The notes: generated from the letters alone by a model not told the origin. Shown: positions 36,291 to 48,050, numbered from the stretch's first letter. The stretch: DNA of 64,000 nt from Eonycteris spelaea (GCA_003508835.1 PUFA01000062.1:3138001-3202000), one strand, 5' to 3'. Translations and numbers: made by a program.

Positions 36291-37948
36291 TTTGCTTGCC
36301 CTTCTCTATCTTAACCCAAGTAACTCTGCCTTCATCTGTTTGGTGTATTGGGCTTTTTCAAATATTTTGTTTAAACAAAGAGTTCTATAGCTAAAAACAA
36401 TATGTGAACCGACTTTAGAAAAGTGGAGCTTTTGTGTTTTTTTCCAGCTGAGTTATTAAATTTCTATTGTACAATTCATCTGGCTGTAATTTCAGGTGGC
36501 ATTAAAAGAGGGATAAATTGAAGTATGGAGACCAGTTAGAAGGTTATTGCAGTTATTTACCCTCTGAAATGGAATCGTTGATGCAGGCAAAACAGGATTT
36601 TACACTAGGATTCAGGGATTTAATAGAGCTAAACCCAGAGCTTTGCACACTCGAGATGCTCATTAAATATATTTTGAATTGTGGAGCTTTGACAATAGGA
36701 CTCAGATCAAGGAAAAACAAAATATTGTTAGAGAAAACTTTGTGGATTAACCACATTAAGATAATACTTATTTGGGGTGGGGGAAATTGATGGAAATATT
36801 GTGTAATGATAATAAGATGTGATTTTTGACCATTATATTGAAAAATGTCATTAGAAGTTTGATACTATAGCAACAAATCTAGTGAAGAAATAAATTATTT
36901 TACTCTAGGGATTTTTTAAGTGGATTTTTACAATAAACTCTAAAATCTTTGATTTGTTCAACTAAGAAAAATATACAAAGTTCCATAGGATTATAAGTAT
37001 TTTAAAAGTTATAGGGAACTAAATTATGCTTATTTGAGGGTTTTCCCTACACTCATTGAGACATGGCTCAAAAACTAAGGTTAGAAAAATTAAATTTTTT
37101 TCTACAAATGGAAAAATTACAAAATAAATAAGCTTCACTAAATGACAGTTATCAATTTTTTAAGGGAATGAATTTTTTCAACTTTTAAAAAGTAGTCCCT
37201 TAGAAATAAAAGGATATTTTCCAGAATTTCCAATATAAGTAATAAATACTTAAAATCAGAATCTCTTTAATCATACATATCCTAGTTCTTTTCAAAAAAT
37301 TTAGAATACATAGAAATTATATTTTCTTATTTTCTTTAGCTTCTAATTAATAACAACACTAACTTTACAAAGTTATAAACATTAGCTTTTTGAAAATAAC
37401 TTTAGTTTTTATGGAACTTGGAACAGTGCACAGATCCTAATGAGAGTCCAATGCATTTAACTGATTGATGTTGGAAAACAGAAAGAGCTATCAATTATGG
37501 TTGGATAATTTCTCTTCGTTGAGGAGGACATCAACATCAAATACAATGCTTCATTGTAATCTCTCCATTCTAATTTCCAGTTTATTTTTCCTCATACAAG
37601 CATTTTAAAAAAATACATCTCAAAAATAATCAGAGTAAAACTTATTACACTTACATTAATGTTTCTCCTGTATTATTTTTTTTAATGGTGCCTTCAGAAA
37701 AGAACTATAACTGCATATCCTTTTTCAACTAATCCTCCTGTAGTTTCTGAATTTGGGTTATTTCTGCTTAATAGTTATTGTTTCTCTCAAGATGCTGAGA
37801 ATTTTAAAATCCCACTGATCAGATGAAAAAGTGCTAAATACACAAAGGTACGTTCTGAGTCCCTGCTATGTGAAAAAATTTCACATAAAATATGTGTTTT
37901 TTTCTTTTATCAGGATAATTTCTAAAATTTACTTTTTTCCTGCTTTGC

Positions 37949-37950
<2 letters not shown>
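36291..37950. other. no gene recognised
   Basis: Very A+T-rich. The overlapping frames at 36518-36790 (+) and 36553-36756 (-) have no domain content. Confidence 0.5.

Positions 37951-37984
<34 letters not shown>
37951..37984 (+). repeat. (AC)n microsatellite
   Basis: Seventeen uninterrupted AC units, then 'gcaaaaaaca'. Confidence 0.95.
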
Positions 37985-37987
<3 letters not shown>

Positions 37988-38162
37988 AAAAACAATGATG
38001 GAAAATATGAAATGCTGGAAAGACTGAAAAAGCCCAAAGATAAGGAAGATCAGATATTTGAATTGTATTATATGTTATTATTTTTTTGATGGCTAAATCT
38101 ATGTGACTAAATAGTTATCTTTCACAACTTTAAACACGTGTTCAGACATACACGTATAATTA

Positions 38163-38309
38163 CAGGCATACTTCAGAGATACTGTGGGTTCAGTTCCAGA
38201 CTGCCACAATAAAGCGAGTATCGCAACAAGGAGTGATAATCTTTTTGCTGGTGGAGAGTCTCACCTTCAACTGTAAAAAATGTAACATCTATGAAACTAA
38301 ATATACCTG
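38163..38309 (+). mobile_element. Tigger1-type DNA transposon MITE
   Basis: A 147-bp element bounded by TA dinucleotides (38161-38162 and 38310-38311), as expected of a Tc1/mariner target. The left end CAGGCATACTTCAGAGATAC, then 'tgtgggttcagttccagact' and 'gccacaataaagcgagtatc', matches Tigger1. The right part 'accttcaactgtaaaaaatg', ending 'aactaaatatacctg', matches the opposite terminus. The transposase region is deleted internally. Confidence 0.85.
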
Positions 38310-39152
38310 TATTGCGATTGAGTGCTAATTTTGTCCACACTACACTTAGTTTTCATCACAGCCCCCCTTATAATCTTATAGAACTGAGGATATCAATGAG
38401 ATTATTTTTATGGATACATCACTTGAAATGTGGGAAATTGATCTCGAATTTAGAAACTCGGTAGGAAAGAACAATCTAGAAGCCAATGTATACTATAGAA
38501 ATCTCAAGGTGACTCAGGGCAAAGAAGAATTAGATATGGCCTGGCGGTGATGATTGAGAAATCCAGTTTGCATGGGGTTTGCTTGAGGAGAGCAAGGAAC
38601 ATATCACTTCTAACTGTAAGGTTTTGGAGTGATCATACCTGTAATTCAATTTGCTGTTTTGTGAACTCTCAGAAAAGAAACATTGGTGGAGATCCAGAAA
38701 TGAGAAATAATATGATAAAAATAACTGAAGAATTGACTTATGAGTAGAGATTCAGGAAGCTAAGTGTGTTCAGTTAAGTAAGTGGGCTCTGATGACACTC
38801 AATTTTGAAGCCTAAATAAAGACAAGACATATTTAGCATAATATACTAAAAGCTAACAAGGAGATGACTTTCAAGGAAATAAATTCCAAGAAACTTATTA
38901 GAACATACCTCTCAAAAGTTTTTCAATGAAAATATTAGTTTTGACAAAGCAGTAACTATAACAATGATTTTATACAATAAATATATTATTAGCTTCTTGA
39001 AGTTACAATTCAATTTATATAAGAATTTATAGTTATCTTATAAATCCTTATTCTTGTCACAAACTGTTAGAAATTATCAGACAGCATTTAATTATGGTGA
39101 AGAAAAAGGAGAGGGAGAAGGAGAAAAAGAAGAGCAAAGAGGCTCTAAGTAG
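38310..39152. other. no feature recognised
   Basis: A+T-rich unique-looking DNA with a short A/G-rich run at 39098-39142 (gagggagaaggagaaaaag). Confidence 0.5.
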
Positions 39153-40470
39153 CAGTTCTCAAACTTTTGGTCTCAGTGCCTTTTTTACTTTTAAAAATTA
39201 TCGACGTTTCCAAAAAACATTTTCTCATGCGTTGCAGTGATTGATGTTCACCATATTAGAAATCAAACTGAAGATAATTTTGACATATTTATTTGTTACT
39301 TCATTAAAAATAATGGCAACACATAGAACATACTTTGAATGAAAAATAATTGTAGAGGAGAAAAGTGTTATTGCTTTTGATTTTCGCAAATCTTTTCCAT
39401 GTATGGCTTCACAGAAGACAGCTGGATTTCTACAGTTGCTATTGTGACATGTTGTATATGTAGAAAGTCTGGCCTTCCAGACATACATAGTTTGGAAAAG
39501 GGGAGTATTTTAACAGTCTTCGCATATAAGTGTGGATATCTTTTTGATATCCACTAAAATTTGACAAGTTGTAGGTTTTTCCAGGTTAGTTGCGAAGTGG
39601 AATCTGATGCCCTATTAGTAAACTTTCAGGACTTGCTCTAAAATCCATTGGTGTGTCTTATATTTTTAATGGATCTTTTATCATTTTGTGATGTTCTGCA
39701 TTTGTCATTCAAAAAGTATTGGTTCTCTGAGTTATTCAGGTCTTCTAAAGGTTGACTTATTTCATTATACAAAATCAAAGATTTCTATTTGTTAATATTA
39801 CCATTGATCCCATCAGGAAGTCTTTAAGTTTCAGAAAACCATCAGGCTCAACAGTGGTGGATACAAGTTTTTAAAAATTCGAATTTCTCTTGAACGCTCA
39901 AATCTTATCGTTGGCTGCACATACACATTGTTTTTCTTGAAGTGAGAAGCTAGCTCACTTTGTTCATCTTCAAGTAAACATCTTCCAAATCACAATCAGA
40001 ATAGCCAAGTTTGTCAGTCATTTAAAAAAAATAGTAGTCTATGAAAAATGTGGCTAGTTCAGCTCACATGTCAAACACAAGTGCTTTCCTTAAATCATTG
40101 TCCTTTGATATATATGTAGCTAAAGTGCTTTATGCATCCATCTATTTCATCATAATGGAATATTAAAAAGACATGTACTCACAGGTCGAGGGTTAATAAC
40201 ATTAATATTTTTATGGCTTCGTCAAGAACATTCTTAAGTGAAAAAATTGGCATTTTTTTCTTATTGTGAGTACAAGGTAGTGAATGACATAATGACTAAT
40301 ACAGTTTGGTACCTCCGCTCTGAGTTCATGCTAAGGAATCAGCAGTTTTATCCACCATCAGTGCAAATATCAACACAGTGAAAAAAAAATGTCTTAGTAT
40401 CATTATGAAAATAGTTGGACCTCATGTACCTCTGGACGTGTCTCAGAGACCTCTATTTTTGAGAACCAAA
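39153..40470 (-). mobile_element. hAT-type DNA transposon remnant
   Basis: The left end CAGTTCTCAAACTTTTGGTC is mirrored by the complement of the right end (TTGGTTCTCAAAAATAG, about 40454-40470), a hAT-like terminal inverted repeat. The 1.3-kb interior is collinear with a mammalian element I remember, with 'gaagacagctggatttctac', 'ggaaaaggggagtattttaa', 'cactaaaatttgacaagttg', 'gttagttgcgaagtggaatc' and 'ccattggtgtgtcttatatt'. In that element this strand is the complement of a transposase gene. Here stops and frameshifts break it; the longest piece is 87 codons at 39225-39488. No clear 8-bp duplication is seen. Confidence 0.6.
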
Positions 40471-41022
40471 AGTTTTGTCAGTGAATCATTGTAGTTAGAG
40501 TTAAGGTTGCTACTTCTCTTTTTATCCTTTGGTCCCTGGACTCATATATCATTTCTATATGAAAAATAGTAAAATATATTTGGTATTGGTTCAGAATGCA
40601 CACCCTAACAGAGGCTACAACTCTCTCTCTCTCTCTTTCTCTCTACCCCATCAATAGTCCCATTCTAGCATGAAGCCAATAAACAAACCCTGGGATGGAT
40701 GGGGATGTGTAAATGGCTCCAGTTCTTTTTAGAGGAAGATAGAAGGGATATTTACAGAAGTAACAGGTGATTCTATCATAGGCTTTTTCGTTTCATCCTT
40801 CTGCTTAATATAGGCATCCTTTTCATTCAAGAAGCTCTGGGTTTGGAAATTGAATTAGAGATGATAATTGGATAAAAGGCCAAGGCTTTCCCATGTGGTC
40901 ATGCAAGTCAAATCTCCATTTGTCAGATTTATAAAAAAATTTTTTTTTTCAATTCTACAGATGTTATTGGTTTGCTCATCTACCTGTTCTAAGGATCCAA
41001 GAAGGTTTTGAGGTTACTCCTT

Positions 41023-41064
<42 letters not shown>

Positions 41065-41698
41065 CATTGTTAAAGGGCATTGCAGCATTCTAAAGTACAA
41101 TAATTATTAGAATTGAAGATGGGAGAACCTGCCTTTGAAATGGGTTTCCTGATTTCAGCAAGAATCACAGGGTTCTAGAGAGGCAAGATTCAGTCTCACC
41201 ACTTAACAGATGTAAGGTATTGTGGTTGTCATAATTACCTGATACTTAGATGATTACCAGAAATCCTTGCTGATGGAGATCTTTGACAATACCTACTCAT
41301 TCTTTAGGTTCCTTCAGAATGTTTCCCTCAACATTAAAACATCACTAAGCCCTTTTCTTTTGTTTTGTTTTAATTCTCCTCAAATGCTTTTATAGTATTC
41401 CAGTTTTTATTTGGAAAATGTTATAATGCAAATATGCAAAGAAATATTGCTCCTTAATATTTTGCAAGAGTAGATAAGGGTATATTTTATCTAAATAGCT
41501 TGGAAATGAAAAATTACAGAAATGATCTATAGAAAAGCATAGACCTTTCTAAATTTATCACTTCAACTAAATGGTGAAATTGAGACTACTCAAATATAAC
41601 CTAAAGTGTAAAATAAGTTGAGGTGTGAACAAGAGGTATAAACTTAGAGATTTTTTTTTCTCACTATGTAGTTACCAGTTTCCTAAAGTCTAAGAGGG
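40471..41698. other. no gene recognised; CT and CA repeats
   Basis: A (CT)n run lies at 40621-40644 and a (CA)n microsatellite near 41024. The rest is unique-looking. Confidence 0.5.
41024..41062 (+). repeat. (CA)n microsatellite
   Basis: About 19 uninterrupted CA units followed by 'cggcattg'. Confidence 0.95.
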
Positions 41699-41911
41699 AA
41701 GTTGCCAAACATTTATTTTCTCTAAAGGGCCAGATAATAAATATTCTAGGTCTTGTAGGTCTTGTAGTTTCTATTGCAATTAGTGAACTTTGCTGTGGTA
41801 ATAGGAAAACAACCATAGGCTGTATACAAATGATTTGGTGTGTCTTTGTTTTAATAAAACTTTATTTACAGAAGAAGCCAGTAGGTTAGCATGGTATGCT
41901 AACCATTGCTC
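41699..41911 (-). mobile_element. hAT-Charlie MITE (copy 2)
   Basis: This is the complement of the element at 14124-14345. 'agttgccaaac' and 'taaagggccagataataaat' are the tail, and 'aataaaactttatttacaga' and 'aggttagcatggtatgctaa' are the head. A 9-bp 'gtaggtctt' duplication at 41758-41768 (ggtcttgtaggtcttgtag) is a local slip. Confidence 0.75.
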
Positions 41912-42909
41912 TAACCTCATGTTTTACTTTTAAGCATCTACCAACATCTATTCCATGTCTTTTTACAAATCCATTTGAATAATTGTAGCCATGTCCTCTA
42001 TTTATTCGCTATTTACTCTCTTATTTATGTTTAACCTTTGAATTCCTGATCTTTCACCACCGAAGCTTTTCTTAATAATGTTATTAATTATCTTATGCTA
42101 TTATTATTATTATTTACTGGTTAGCTCTAGAAACCTTTTTTGGGTTTAGAATTCTAGCTTGCCTTGATGTCTGAGCTATTTTAACAGGATATTATTAGGT
42201 TTGGAGTCAAAACTTGGGCCACTTAAAACATATGCTGGCCTATCTAAAAGGCAATATTAAATAAGTTAATGGATGTATTCAGAACTACAAGCAGCTGGTT
42301 CAATTATTATGTCATTGGTCACTGGTTTTTATCTTTCTATGGTCAACTAGGAAGACATTAATATTACCTGGGACCTATAACTAATGAGGCTCAAGGAATA
42401 TTCAGGGAATTCTGATAGAACCTCTGAAGATTCTCAGATAATATTAGCAGAGGCATTGGACCAGTAAGATGGAACTCTCCTTAGAAGATAGGAGAAAAGG
42501 TGAAGCTGAGTGGGCCAAGCCAACTCTCCTTACAGGTAGAGAGTGAGGAGGTGAGAAGAGTGACAAAGTCTAGGAGTATAGACATGTTAATAATTCTCAT
42601 TCCGATTCCACAGTGAAATACAGCTTACTTTAATGAAGGCTTTAATTCCTAGGTAAAATTTGACTACTGATTTAACATAATTTAAAACATAAAATGCACT
42701 GTAAGTGTGATAACCTATTGAATTATTCAAGACATAATTAAGCTAACACTCTCAACACTAAATGTAATCTGATTTTTGCCAACTTTATTTCCTTTTTTTA
42801 AATATGTAAAATCATGTAGCCTAGTATGATCTGGAGAGCTTATTTCAATTTTAAAGAAAATTAATGTTTTATTCTGTTTTCCTTTCCCACTTGAATAATT
42901 TTCCTTACC
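41912..42909. other. no feature recognised
   Basis: A+T-rich. A faint L2-like patch may lie at 41980-42070. There is no coding signal. Confidence 0.45.
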
Positions 42910-43072
42910 CACTGCCAGTTTTTCTAAATGAAGGAAATTTATTTTCTTATAGTTCTGAGGGCCGGAAGTCCAAGATCACGGTTGTGGCCAATTATATTTC
43001 TGGTGAGGACTCTCCTTCTGGCTTGCAGATGGCTGCCTTCTTACTGTGTTCTCACATGGCCTTTCCTCAGTG
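42910..43072 (-). mobile_element. MaLR (MST/MLT1-type) LTR fragment, antisense
   Basis: 'gaaatttattttcttatagt', 'tctgagggccggaagtccaa', 'gatcacggttgtggccaatt', 'tctggtgaggactctccttc' and 'ttctcacatggcctttcctc' are the complement of the 3' half of a MaLR LTR. It passes straight into the TG/AG repeats. Confidence 0.7.
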
Positions 43073-43210
43073 TGTGTGTGTGTGTAGGGGAGGGTGGTGG
43101 AGAGAGAAAGAGAGAGAGAGACAGAGAGAGAGACAGACACAGAGAAACAGAGAGACAGAGATAGAGAGGGACATAGAGAGAGACAAAGAGACAGAGAGAG
43201 AGAGAGAGAA
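43073..43210 (+). repeat. compound (TG)n-(AG)n repeat
   Basis: TG units at 43071-43085, a G-rich spacer, then an imperfect AG/ACAG purine tract to 43210. The Arg/Glu-rich open frames across this stretch are translation artefacts of the repeat. Confidence 0.9.
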
Positions 43211-43634
43211 TCTACTTATTGGCTATTTTTAATGTGCATAATACATGATGTGGTAAAGGAACTGTTGAAAATAATTCAATTGAATTAAAAATATCCAGCA
43301 GAAAGTATCAATCACATGGTTTGAGGAGTTTGTGGCTTTATTCAAAGTAGGTGTAAAACTAAAACAGCAGTTCGTGGTCTTTTGCTGCTGAGTCTCTACC
43401 ACATTATTTATTCCGATTTCTGAAGCTGATTGGTATTCTACCTTCCATCACACTGAATTAATTTTCTTGGCATTTTGCTGATTGTTCCACTGCTTTCATT
43501 TGAAACAGAAACTCAGAAAATGTCATTTGCTTCCTTTTTAGAATAAATTTTACAATTTCTTCCATTTTGCACTCAATCGACATTACCACTATTTTATTTT
43601 TTTATGTTATCCAAATATTATTTGTTAATTAATT
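43211..43634. other. no feature recognised
   Basis: Unique-looking A+T-rich sequence up to the L1 boundary. Confidence 0.5.
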
Positions 43635-45338
43635 CAAATTTTTATTGGCCTAAGATCTTTTGTGGTTCCATACAAATATGATTTTTTTTCTATTTCTTTG
43701 AGAAATTCCATTGGGATTTTGATAGGTATTGCATTAAATCTGTTTCTTGCTTAAGTAAGATGCCATTTTAACTATCTTGGTTCTTCTAATCCACGAACAC
43801 AGAATATCTCCATTTCTTTGTGTCTTCTTCAATTTCTTTCAATGTCTTGTAGTTTTCAGTGTATAGATTTTTCACATCTTTTGTGAAGTCTGTTCTTTGA
43901 TATTTTATTCCTTTTGTTGCAATTGCAAATAAAAAATTGTTTTTAAAAATTTTTTTGTCAAATTTTATTGTAGGTATATAGGATATAATGGATTTTTGTA
44001 CATTGATTTTGTATGCTGAATCTTTACTGTTTTTATTATTATTATTATTGTTGCTAAGAGTTTTTGGTGGAGTTTTTAAAAAAATGTTTATCTTGTATTC
44101 GTGTCAGGTTTTTGATAGAATCTTTAGGGTTTTCTATATAAGGAATCATGTTATCTACAAACAATGACAATTGCACTTTCTTCTTTCCCGATTTGGATGT
44201 CTTTTATTTCTTTTTCTTGCCTGATTGCTCCAGCTAGAATTTTCAGTACTATATTAAAAAACAGTGGTAAGAATGTGCATCCTTATCCTATTCCTGATCT
44301 TAGAGAAAAACTTTCAATTTTTCACTGTTGAGTATATTAGTTGAGGGTTTGTCATATATGGTCTTCATTATGTTGAAGTACTTTCTTTCTACATCCATTT
44401 TATTGAGTTTTAATCATAAATGGATATTAAATTTTGTTGAATTCTTTTTCTGCATCTATCAATATGATTGTACAATTTTTTTTAAATTTTCATGTGCTGT
44501 ATCACATCGATTGAGTTGCATATGTTGAACCATTTTTGGGTCCCTGGAATGAAGTCTACTTGATCATGATATATTGTTGTATTGTTATATTCAATTTGCT
44601 AGTATTTTGTTTAGGATTTTTGCATCTATATTCATCAGAGATATTGGTCTATAAATTTTCTTTTTTGTATGCTGTCATTGCAGGTTTTGGTATCAGGGTA
44701 ATCTTGGCCTTATAAAATGAGTTAGAAATCATGGCTTCTTCCATTTTTTTGTAGGAGTTTGAGAAGACTAGGTATTAAGTCTTCTTAAAATATTTGGTAG
44801 AATTCACTAATGAAGCCATCTGGTCCTGGACTTTTACTTTTTGGGAGGTTTTTGATGACTGTTTCAATTTTCTTACTATTGATCAGTCTATTTAGATTTT
44901 CCAGTGCTTAATGATTCCATCTAGGAAGCTTAGATATTTCTAGGAACATGTCCATTTCTGCTAGGCTAGCAAATTTGATTGAAGGTAGCCTTTTATAGTA
45001 TTCTTACATAGACCTTTGTATTTCTGTGGTGTCTTGTTGTAACTTCTCTTTCATTTATAATTTTGCTTATTTGAGTCTTGTTTTTCTTTCGTTAGTGAGT
45101 CTAGCCAGAGGTTTGGCAATTTTACTAATCTTTTCCAAGGATCAGATCTTCATTGCATTAATTTTGTCTATTTTCCTTTTGTTCTCTATTTTGTTTAGTT
45201 CTGCTCTAATTTTTTATTATTCTCTTCCTTCTACTGTCTTTGGGTTTCATTTGTTCTTCCTTTTCTAGTTCTTTAAGGTGAAATATTAGGTTGTTTACTT
45301 GAGATTTTTCTTATTTGTCAAGGTAGGCCTGTAATGCT
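43635..45338 (-). mobile_element. L1 ORF2 segment (3' part of chimera), antisense
   Basis: The plus strand is the complement of L1 ORF2. It includes 'ttttgtggttccatacaaat', 'gataggtattgcattaaatc', 'tcttttgtgaagtctgttct', 'ctgatcttagagaaaaactt', 'attggtctataaattttctt', 'gccatctggtcctggacttt' and 'ttctttaaggtgaaatatta'. It covers the reverse transcriptase part from roughly the end of the endonuclease linker to the middle of the C-terminal region. Stops and indels are frequent. The L1 3' UTR and poly(A) are missing at the left. At the right it meets DAZL sequence, not the endonuclease region. Confidence 0.85.
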
Positions 45339-45781
45339 ATAAGTTTCAGTGTTTGGATTACTCCAGACACTCTGACACTGTGGTGGATGAGGAAGATTAA
45401 AAGCCAAGGGATGTACCTGCACATGATAAGCACATAAATTTTGTTTTCTATTTGCAGGGCCCAGTTCCAGCTTTTTATCATATAAATTTATCTGTGATTC
45501 TACTTTCTTCTGCACATGCATGTCATTATACCAGGAAACAAATCCATAGCCTTTGGACACACCAGTTTGATTCACGATTATCTTCACTTCTTTTACTAAA
45601 CCATGTCTAGCAAAGAAACTTGTCATTTTAGTTTCACCCATCCTAAAATCAATTCCACTAACAAAAATGATGTTTGGCATGATTTCACCTTCAGGTAAAA
45701 CATAGTTGTAGCTGATGAGGACTGAGTTCTGTCCTCTCTGGAGATGTTTGCGTTTGGAGTCTCAGAATTTGCAGCAGACTT
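45339..45781 (-). pseudogene. DAZL cDNA segment (RRM) embedded in L1
   Basis: DAZL is a germ-cell RNA-binding protein that promotes translation through an RRM. On the minus strand this segment runs from the DAZL N-terminus (SAANSETPN) through the whole RRM to NPNTETY, about 130 residues, without introns. In the open part (45318-45680) RNP2 (IIFVSGI) is at residues 4-10 and RNP1 (KGYGFVSW, normally ...VSF) at 43-50. RKQNLCAYHVQ follows the RRM. There is no DAZ repeat, C-terminus, 3' UTR or poly(A). The codon where ATG belongs is AAG (45779-45781). A 7-nt deletion at 45705/45706 shifts the frame just before MPN. After NPNTETY the frame reads 6 more codons of L1-derived sequence and stops. It has the orientation of the L1 on both sides. 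It is a spliced-mRNA copy and is not functional. Confidence 0.9.
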
Positions 45782-47503
45782 ATTTTCCAAATCTCTGATT
45801 AGATCCTTTGCTTCATCTAACTTATTTTTGATTCACTCTAATGTATTCTTAATTTCAGTTCTTTTTGATGTTTTGATGATGTTATTATGTCTCCTATCTC
45901 CTTGCTGAAGTTCTCACTGGTATCCTTGAGCATCCTCACAACCAGTGTTTTGAACTCTGCATTTAGTAGATTGCTTGTCTCCACTGTGTTCTATTCTTTC
46001 ATTTGGGACATGGTTTTTTTATCTCCTCATTTTGACTGCCTCCCTGTATTTGTTCCTATGTATTAGATAAAGCTGTTATAGCCTTAGTAGAGTGACCTTA
46101 TGTAGTAGGAGTTTTGTGGCTGAATCTCCCTGATCTCCTGATCTGGGTGCTCCAGGTATGTTCCTTGTGTGAGTTGTGTGTGCCCTTGTGTGAACTGTGT
46201 GTGCCCTCCTGTTGTAGTTGAGCCTTGAATTCTGTTGGTACATCAGTGGGAGGGATTGATCCTCAGGCTGATTGATTGGTTGTGAGGACTGGCCATGACT
46301 ACGGCAGAGTTGCTGTTGTGCAGGAGCTGGCCTTAAGAATTAGGATTTATTTCAGCAGGGCTCTGGTGCCTGCTGAGTCTGCCCTTTGGATGTGTAATTT
46401 GTGGAGGTTGTTGAGTGTTGCTCTGGTATAGTCTAAAGCTGAGCGTGTTGGTTTTGTGGCCTTTTGGGAGGAGTTCTGTTGTAGGCCAAGGTCAGCCACT
46501 GTCTGTTCCTGGCCTAGGGCCACTTGGCATAAGCTACAAAGTGATCTGCAGATGGTTGTCACTTGTGCTGGGCATGGAGGTGCTTATGAGAGGCTAAGCT
46601 GTGAACTAGGCCAGTTGCCACTAGTGCTGGGCTTGGGGCTGCTTAGCAAGAGTTACAGGGCATGGCGTGGCCAGATGCTGCTTATTTGGGGTTTGTGAAC
46701 CTTTAAAAATTTTTAGGAACGTCCACAGCATGAGCCAAGATAGTCTGTTTGTATGAAAAAACCACTCAAAGTGGCTTGGGTGGACCTGCAAGTTGTGTGG
46801 GGTGGGGTCTCAGGGAAACACCTGGGAAAGGCAAATAGTATTAGCCAGGTTGATGGAGACTCAGACTTGGTGCCCATCTGCACCTGCATGTGCTGGCTGG
46901 GGTGGGGGAGGGCTTAATAAAGAAACAATGGTATCTGGCAGCACTTTTGTCTGGGAGAAAGCTTCCCGTCCAGCCCTTTCCCTGAAGCCAGGCAATTCAG
47001 ATCCTTCCTGTGTGTCCCTAGAAACTTTCAAGTTGCTGCCCTGGCACTGAAGCTTGGAGTGAGTGAGTCCATCAATGGGTAAGTCGGTGTGGAGGTCTTT
47101 TAAAAGGAACACCTGGGATTCCAGAGGCGCTCTGTCTCACTCTGTCACAAGCTCCACTGTTTTTCACAGCCGGAGTTGTGGGTGTCTCTTTCCGGCACTG
47201 GAACCCTGGACTGGGGACCCTGATGTGGAGCTGGGACCCTTTGTTCCTCGGGGTGGGGAGGAATCCACAGCCAAGATATACATCTCAGTTTTTAACTGCT
47301 ATACCTGGGTGTGGGACTAACCTGTTCCACATCTCTGCCCCTCCTATCAGTCTTGATGTGGTTTATTCTTTAGTTATAGGACTTCTGTTCAGCTAGACTT
47401 CAGGTGATTCACAATGACTGTTATGTAATATGATTATAATTTTGAGATGGTCGTGGGAGGAGGAGAGCACAGTGTTCACCTACTCCACCATCTTCACTAG
47501 AAG
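45782..47503 (-). mobile_element. L1 5' UTR and ORF1 start (5' part of chimera), antisense
   Basis: The minus strand begins near 47503 with GAAGATGGTGGAGTAGGTGA and 'acactgtgctctcctcctcc', a typical L1 5' end of non-primate placentals. A long, relatively G+C-rich 5' UTR follows ('aggaggggcagagatgtgga', 'tggggaccctgat' in complement). It reaches the ORF1 coiled-coil coding part, which encodes the heptad-like KNTLE and KLDEAKDLIRDLENK. A TGA (45833-45835) interrupts it 17 codons before the junction with DAZL. The ORF1 RRM and C-terminal domains and the ORF2 endonuclease are absent. Many plus-strand frames at 46415-47396 are incidental. Confidence 0.85.
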
Positions 47504-47834
47504 CCTGAATTTTTAATTTCTTTAAAAATACAGTAACAGAATTTAAGGTTGTATATTAGATTAAATTACTCAGTATTACATTAAATCACTCTGAAAATTA
47601 GATCAAGAAAATTTTGAAGTTCATTATTTTTTTCCAAAGATATTGGTGAAATGTATTTTTCTTAGCACAGAGAGATTAAACAAATCTTAACATTGTATTT
47701 AGTTTATTGGTAGTGCCTTCAGGGAAATTATTTGTATGTGATGAATGTTAGGCTAATTTAAATCCCTCCTTTTTTCTCTCTACACCCATACAGAATGGTT
47801 TTATGGTAATTCAGCCTGATTAGAAGGTTTAATT
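47504..47834. other. no feature recognised
   Basis: The A+T-rich flank of the L1 5' end. I see no clear target-site duplication matching the left flank. Confidence 0.5.
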
Positions 47835-48050
47835 CATAGTGACCAATTACTGAATGTCTGCTGTATGTCAAGTGCTTTATGTACATTCTGTCTTAATTAT
47901 CACAAGGGAGGCATTAGTATCTATTTTTTAAAAACCATATGAGAACACCATGGCTCAGAGAGACGAAGTAACTTTTTTAATGTCATTCTCCTAGTAAATG
48001 TAGAGTGATATTCATTGCCAGGTCTTTCTGATTATAAAACTTGCACATTT
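47835..48050 (-). mobile_element. MIR SINE, antisense
   Basis: The complement of MIR: 'tctgctgtatgtcaagtgct', 'ttatgtacattctgtcttaa', 'aacaccatggctcagagaga', 'cgaagtaacttttttaatgt' and 'ttcattgccaggtctttctg'. Confidence 0.75.

Noticed and set aside
42864..43288. Arg/Glu-rich frames up to 122 codons
   Set aside because: They read through the AG/ACAG purine tract and a MaLR fragment. There is no real protein.
45339..45781. DAZL segment as a functional or ordinary processed gene copy
   Set aside because: It has no start codon, a 7-nt deletion, no C-terminal half and no poly(A). It is embedded in L1, so I treat it as a chimeric retrocopy.
46347..47396. Cluster of overlapping frames on both strands in a G+C-richer block, at first sight a CpG-rich gene start
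   Set aside because: The block is the 5' UTR of the antisense L1.
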